From positions 3,180,838 to 3,244,837 of the forward strand of contig OZ243952.1 in NCBI GenBank assembly GCA_965214615.1: DNA of 64,000 bases, written 5' to 3'. The notes under the pieces were generated by a model. The model worked only from the letters and a program-made list of their open reading frames with translations, made no database searches and was not told where the DNA came from. Origin of the DNA: CBDAUN01 sp965214615. GTDB lineage: Bacteria; Pseudomonadota; Gammaproteobacteria; Arenicellales; JAJDZL01. This document shows, in pieces, positions 60,037-64,000 of the stretch. A program made the position numbers and the translations under genes. Each line of letters starts with the position of its first letter. Position 1 is the stretch's first letter.

Positions 60037-61662
60037 CTAAGGTCCGTCGTAAATTGCATGCGGCAGCCAGGTGGCGAGAGACGGCCACAGCCACAGCAGC
60101 ACCAGCATCGCCAGTTGCAGGCATACGAACGGGACGGCTCCCTTGTAGATTTCCGCCGTGCGTACCGATGCCGGCGCGACGCCGCGCAAATAGAACAGCG
60201 AAAAGCCGAAAGGCGGCGTCATAAACGATGTCTGAAGATTCACTGCCATCAGCACGCCAAGCCAAACCGGGCTCATCGGGACACCTGGCGCGATTTCCAT
60301 CTGCAGCAGCACCGGCCCCACGACCGGGACCACGATGAAGATGATTTCAAGGAAGTCGAGGACGAATCCGAGCAGAAACATCACCAGCATCACGAACAGC
60401 AGCACCGTCAGCGTCCCGCCCGGAAGATTGAGCAGGAAATTTTCAACCACTTCGTCGCCGCTTAGGCCGCGAAAAACCAGTGCGAACAGCGATGCGCCAA
60501 TCACGATAGCAAACACCATGGCTGTGACAAGCATGGTCTGCTGCATGATTTGCGACAGTATGGACTCGCCCTCGGCATCACGCACGGCATGGACCCTGAG
60601 AATCGAAATCGCGATGCCCGCTACGATGCCGATGCAGCAGAGCAGCGTCGCAAGCACTGCATGCCACTGGGCCGAGGTGAGCGATTCACGCTGCATGCGG
60701 AGATCAAAGGCGGCATCAATCACGATTGCAGCAGCCATGCAAAACGCTCCGAACGAGATCGGCCTTCCGCGCTTGGGGTCCACCCGGTAGCCTGCCAGCA
60801 TCAAGGCCCCGACCGCGCCCATTGCAGCCGACTCGGTCGGCGAGGCGATGCCTGCGAGAATTGAGCCGAGTACCGCAACAATCAGCGCAAGAGGCGCAAC
60901 AAGCGACGACAGCAGATGCCATGTCAGTCTGCGTCCGCTTGAATCCGTACCGTCGATTGCGATTGCCGGGCAATCGTGCGGACGAATCAGGGCAATCGCG
61001 ATCTGGTAGGCGATATACATCGCAACAAGAACGAGCCCGGGAATCAATGCGCCGGCGAACAGATCATTCACCGACACTGCGTCAGGGGAAAAGTTTCCGG
61101 CGGAAAACTGAGCCTGCTGATAGGCCGAAGACAGCTGGTCTCCCAGAAGCACCAGGACAATCGATGGCGGAATCACCTGCCCCAGCGTGCCGGACGCGCA
61201 AACGGTTCCGCACGCCAGCGACCGGCTGTAGCCGTGGCGCAGCATAACCGGCAGCGACAGCAGGCCCATGGTTACCACGGTCGCACCGACGATGCCGGTC
61301 GAAGCGGCCAGCAATGCGCCGACCAGGCATACCGAATAGCCCAGTCCGCCGCGAATGCCGCCGAACAGCCTGCCCATGGAGTCGAGTAATTGCTCTGCTA
61401 TTTTCGAGCGTTCCAGCGTGACGCCCATCAGGACGAACAGCGGCACTGCGACGAGCACTTCGTTGCGCATGATCGAAAAGATCCGCTGCGGCAGGGCACT
61501 TAGAAATGACAGGTCGAACAGGCCGAATCCGGCTGCAAGAAATGCGAATGCCAGCGAGGTGCCCGCAAGAGTGAATGCGACTGGAAAGCCGAACAGCAGC
61601 ATCGCCACGACACAGACAAAAAGGGCTGCGCACAGAAACTCGGGAGATTGAATCCATTCCAT
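60037..61662 (-). CDS. TRAP transporter large permease (DctM)
   Basis: The 541-residue membrane protein has the DctM pattern with repeated long helices, including LAASTGIVGATVVTMGLL and the CGTVCASGTLGQVIPPSIV motif. It is about 110 residues longer than the usual DctM, with an insert near the middle (YRVDPKRGRPISFGAFCMAA and following) seen in some TRAP large permeases. The end LGVLMAVNLQTSFMTPPFGF is diagnostic. It begins two bases after the small permease gene. No DctP binding protein is encoded in the window. Confidence 0.9.
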   Translation of the reverse strand: MEWIQSPEFLCAALFVCVVAMLLFGFPVAFTLAGTSLAFAFLAAGFGLFDLSFLSALPQRIFSIMRNEVLVAVPLFVLMGVTLERSKIAEQLLDSMGRLFGGIRGGLGYSVCLVGALLAASTGIVGATVVTMGLLSLPVMLRHGYSRSLACGTVCASGTLGQVIPPSIVLVLLGDQLSSAYQQAQFSAGNFSPDAVSVNDLFAGALIPGLVLVAMYIAYQIAIALIRPHDCPAIAIDGTDSSGRRLTWHLLSSLVAPLALIVAVLGSILAGIASPTESAAMGAVGALMLAGYRVDPKRGRPISFGAFCMAAAIVIDAAFDLRMQRESLTSAQWHAVLATLLCCIGIVAGIAISILRVHAVRDAEGESILSQIMQQTMLVTAMVFAIVIGASLFALVFRGLSGDEVVENFLLNLPGGTLTVLLFVMLVMFLLGFVLDFLEIIFIVVPVVGPVLLQMEIAPGVPMSPVWLGVLMAVNLQTSFMTPPFGFSLFYLRGVAPASVRTAEIYKGAVPFVCLQLAMLVLLWLWPSLATWLPHAIYDGP

Positions 61663-61664
61663 GC

Positions 61665-62396
61665 CTATTGCGCCGTTTCGCCTTTGCCGCGGTTTTCGGT
61701 CAAATCAAGCACCGAGCGGATCGCCACGGAAACCCCTTCAATCGCAACGATGATCGAAAAGACGAGAATGACTGTCTTGAACAGGTAGATATAAGGCAAT
61801 CCGAGGGTCTCCAGGGACCCTTCTCGCACAGCCCAGGAACTGCGTACCAAAGGCCATGCGAACACGAAGTTTGCGATGCAAAGCGGCAGCAAAAGCAACG
61901 CGGCGCCGGCCAGGTTGATCCAGGCTCTGGCGTGCTTGCCGGCATTGCGGTAGAGCACGTCGAGGCGCACATGGCGATCCTTGGCCAGAGCGTAGCCCGC
62001 GCCGAGCATGAACAAAAGACCGTGCATGTACCAGATCGATTCCTGCATTTGAATCGATCCGAACGAGAAAATGTAGCGCATGACGACGACGGCGAACTGC
62101 ATCAGCGCCATGTAAAGCGCAAGCCATGCAGCAAGCCGGCCGATCACCGTATTCACCGCAGTCAGCCACGCCGCTATCCGGTGCAAGACCGAACGCCATT
62201 GGCGCCCGTCAGGAGCGGTCAAGCGGTCCTGTTTAAAGGATCGGATTATTTCGCGCGGCTCGGTACGAATCAGCAAAGCCAGCGGGAGCAGCACCAATCC
62301 TGCCACCGATGCCAATGCAAGCGCGCCCATGGCGATTGCAACTGCCGGCGGCACCGACACCAGCGCATTGTAGAACTGCGCGACTTGAAAATCCAT
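61665..62396 (-). CDS. TRAP transporter small permease (DctQ)
   Basis: The 243-residue protein has a four-helix DctQ core with SIWYMHGLLFMLGAGYALAK and HVRLDVLY, the most conserved segments. It has additional hydrophobic N-terminal segments (VPPAVAIAMGALALASVAGL), making it longer than the typical 160-180 residues. It pairs with the DctM permease two bases downstream. The substrate is likely an organic acid, but this is from the family, not the sequence. Confidence 0.88.
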   Translation of the reverse strand: MDFQVAQFYNALVSVPPAVAIAMGALALASVAGLVLLPLALLIRTEPREIIRSFKQDRLTAPDGRQWRSVLHRIAAWLTAVNTVIGRLAAWLALYMALMQFAVVVMRYIFSFGSIQMQESIWYMHGLLFMLGAGYALAKDRHVRLDVLYRNAGKHARAWINLAGAALLLLPLCIANFVFAWPLVRSSWAVREGSLETLGLPYIYLFKTVILVFSIIVAIEGVSVAIRSVLDLTENRGKGETAQ

Positions 62397-62465
62397 TTTT
62401 GATATTCGCTTGCGCGAGATGCAGCCCGCGGCTGCACGGGTTCGAACGATTGCGGGCGGCGCTTC

Positions 62466-63410
62466 CTACGACTCGGTCTGAATCATCGCCTGCACCACCT
62501 CGCACCAGGCCTGGGCAAGATTGCGCCGATTGTAGCCACCGCCGCCCCAGGCGATGATTTTGCCGTCGCAGTACTCGTTTGCAAGCAGACACAGCCGGCG
62601 CGCAGCATGGCTGTGCGCTTTCGGGGTGAATTTCATGTGCGTAATCGGATCGCCTTCAATGCTGTCGGCGCCGGCAAGAAACAGGATGATTTCCGGCTTG
62701 AACGACCGCACAAATTCCTCAAGTGCCGGCCATTTGCCGAAGAACACGTCATCGCGGCTATCGGGCAGGACCGGAACATTCAACTTAGTGCCCTGGGCCT
62801 GGCCTTCGCCGGTTTCGTGCTCGAAACCGGTCCCGGGATATAAATATCTGCCATCTTCATGAATATCGGCAAATATCAGGTCGGGGTCGGAATTGAACGA
62901 ATACTGCACGCCATCGCCATGATGGGCATCGATATCCACGTAGGCGATACGCCGCAAGCCGTACTGCTCGCGCAGGACGGTGACGAGGATTCCGATATCG
63001 TTGACCGCGCAAAACCCCGCTGCGCGGTCGCGCCTGGCATGATGCAGCCCGCCGATCGGGATGAAAATCCGCGACATCTCGCCGCGTATCATTTTGTCGA
63101 TGGCATCGAGATCAGATCCGACGATCGCGCGAACCGCATCGAGTATTCCACGTACTGCAGGGGTGTCGCCGTAGTCGAGATATCCCGAACCGGTTCTGGA
63201 TCCTTCGTGCAAGACCTTCAGATACGACTGCGCATGAAAGTCCGCGAGCCTGTCGGCATCGCAGCGAACCGGGGAAAATATCGTCACATCGCGATCAAGT
63301 CCGCGGCGCAGCGCCTCGTTCCAGAACGCGTCATGGCGGTCAGGGCCGAATGGGTGACCGTCGCCGTAGCCGTATTGCGCGAGTTCCTCGCCTACGTAGA
63401 CGCCGGCCAT
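62466..63410 (-). CDS. Histone deacetylase/AcuC family enzyme
   Basis: The 314-residue enzyme has the zinc deacetylase motifs GLHHARRDRAAGFCAVNDIGI, IAYVDIDAHHGDGVQYSF, DIHEDGRYLYPGTG and AWGGGGYNRRNLAQAW (each shown in part). The D-x-H and Asp zinc ligands are present. Bacterial members act on acetylated proteins or small amides, including acetyl-CoA synthetase in AcuC. It starts 10 bases after DUF2782's stop, so it is co-transcribed with it. Confidence 0.92.
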   Translation of the reverse strand: MAGVYVGEELAQYGYGDGHPFGPDRHDAFWNEALRRGLDRDVTIFSPVRCDADRLADFHAQSYLKVLHEGSRTGSGYLDYGDTPAVRGILDAVRAIVGSDLDAIDKMIRGEMSRIFIPIGGLHHARRDRAAGFCAVNDIGILVTVLREQYGLRRIAYVDIDAHHGDGVQYSFNSDPDLIFADIHEDGRYLYPGTGFEHETGEGQAQGTKLNVPVLPDSRDDVFFGKWPALEEFVRSFKPEIILFLAGADSIEGDPITHMKFTPKAHSHAARRLCLLANEYCDGKIIAWGGGGYNRRNLAQAWCEVVQAMIQTES

Positions 63411-63420
63411 TGGAATCGGG

Positions 63421-63855
63421 CTACCAGGTTGTGATCAGCCAGCTGTTGGGGCGAAAGCTTTCCGGGCCGGCAGAGTTTGCATGACCGGACAGCAGGTCTG
63501 CGCTCTGATCGATGTAGTACGGGACTCCGCCTTCCGGCGTGACTTCAATGTAGAGCACCCGCCCCCGGGAGCTGAACTCCCGGACAGTGGTCTTGCCAAG
63601 CTGACGGGTGGTGACGGTTAAATTCGGATCATTTTCAACGGCTGCTACCGACTGCTGGCTGCTCGCAGCGCCCGAGGTGATCGGAACGCCGCTTTGAACC
63701 GGCGGCTGGACCTGATAGTCAATCGACTCGGCCAGTGACTGGGCCAGAACCGGCGGGGCGGCCAGAAACGCTGCAAGCGCCATTGCGAGCATTGTGCGCC
63801 GCGGTGCGGCGGCAGCGGATAGCCTAGGACCCCTGTGTAAGTTGCTGGAACACAT
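63421..63855 (-). CDS. DUF2782 family secreted protein
   Basis: The 144-residue protein has a signal peptide (LAMALAAFLAAPPVLAQ) and a C-terminal beta domain with VTTRQLGKTTVREFSSRG and LYIEVTPEGGVPYYID, the DUF2782 pattern. ATG 63855 overlaps the upstream ABC ATPase gene by 32 bases; ATG 63792 would avoid that. In other gammaproteobacteria DUF2782 sits next to polA and thrB; neither is visible here. Confidence 0.8.
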   Translation of the reverse strand: MCSSNLHRGPRLSAAAAPRRTMLAMALAAFLAAPPVLAQSLAESIDYQVQPPVQSGVPITSGAASSQQSVAAVENDPNLTVTTRQLGKTTVREFSSRGRVLYIEVTPEGGVPYYIDQSADLLSGHANSAGPESFRPNSWLITTW

Positions 63856-64000
63856 CGTTCAAGTTGCCTTGCTGGGTATGAATATGGCTGATTGCGCAGT
63901 TGTTCGACCGTGCAATCTCGTTAATCCTCTCGATGACCGCCTTGCGATCTTCGGCAAGAACGCGTATCGAGTCATCGTTCAGTTCATCTATTTCAACACA
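63824..64000 (-). CDS. ABC transporter ATPase, C-terminal end (partial)
   Basis: The last 58 codons of a minus-strand gene enter the window. The protein ends with SHIHTQQGNLNDVFQQLTQGS, matching the C-terminal region after the ATPase core in many ABC-2 type exporters (the pattern P-x-L-E-D-V-F-x-x-L-T). The preceding part (DDSIRVLAEDRKAVIERINE) fits the same region. Most of the gene, including Walker motifs, lies outside the window. Confidence 0.6.
   Translation of the reverse strand, partial: CVEIDELNDDSIRVLAEDRKAVIERINEIARSNNCAISHIHTQQGNLNDVFQQLTQGS

Overview
The window reads as a chromosomal segment of a Gram-negative proteobacterium, most likely a gammaproteobacterium. Supporting genes are a ccmABCD cytochrome c maturation set, msbA, lgt, a type V-like autotransporter, a DUF2782 protein, and a divergent ilvA/rpiA pair. 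Genes are tightly packed, often with ATGA or GTGA stop/start overlaps. No rRNA, tRNA, CRISPR array, insertion sequence or phage gene was recognised. The assignment rests on gene content only.

Layout. Bases 1-8844 hold housekeeping and maturation genes: histidine phosphatase, phosphopantetheinyl transferase, ilvA, rpiA, trmB, ccmA-B-C-D (ccmD is only 53 codons) and a TPR protein. Bases 9132-22525 form the most unusual region, an electron-transfer and terminal-oxidase cluster. It contains two cupredoxin-like proteins, a Tat-exported phosphoesterase, cytochromes with seven CxxCH haem c sites in total, a full-length C-family haem-copper oxidase subunit (CcoN-like) and a CcoO-like subunit. It also has a separate 197-residue protein resembling only the last helices of CcoN, several small membrane proteins, a thioredoxin-like lipoprotein and a NorQ/NorD (MoxR ATPase/VWA) pair. 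An inactive-looking cyanophycinase relative follows. The upstream ccm genes would supply haem c attachment for these cytochromes.

Bases 24196-31088 carry a coiled-coil PD-(D/E)XK-like protein, a cobalt-type nitrile hydratase operon whose beta subunit is split into two genes, msbA, and a membrane-domain/disulfide-reductase fusion. Bases 31593-37502 encode a Calx-beta/fibronectin autotransporter of about 2000 residues. Just upstream of it lie 11.6 tandem copies of an 8-base unit. Adding one unit or losing two would join an upstream ATG to the autotransporter frame, so this looks like a phase-variable surface-protein locus.

Bases 38538-64000 hold mostly metabolic and envelope genes: gpmB-like phosphatase, an OmpA-domain coiled-coil protein, a DNA glycosylase, icd, gamma-glutamyltransferase, MFS transporter, DUF255 protein, lgt, YbaK, enoyl-CoA hydratase, asparaginase, ureohydrolase, threonine aldolase, YbdK-type ligase, a cysteine-dioxygenase-like/multi-rhodanese operon, a GPP34 protein, TRAP permeases, a histone-deacetylase family enzyme and DUF2782. 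The window ends inside an ABC transporter ATPase gene. Identifications are from reading motifs and family resemblance; no database search was run.
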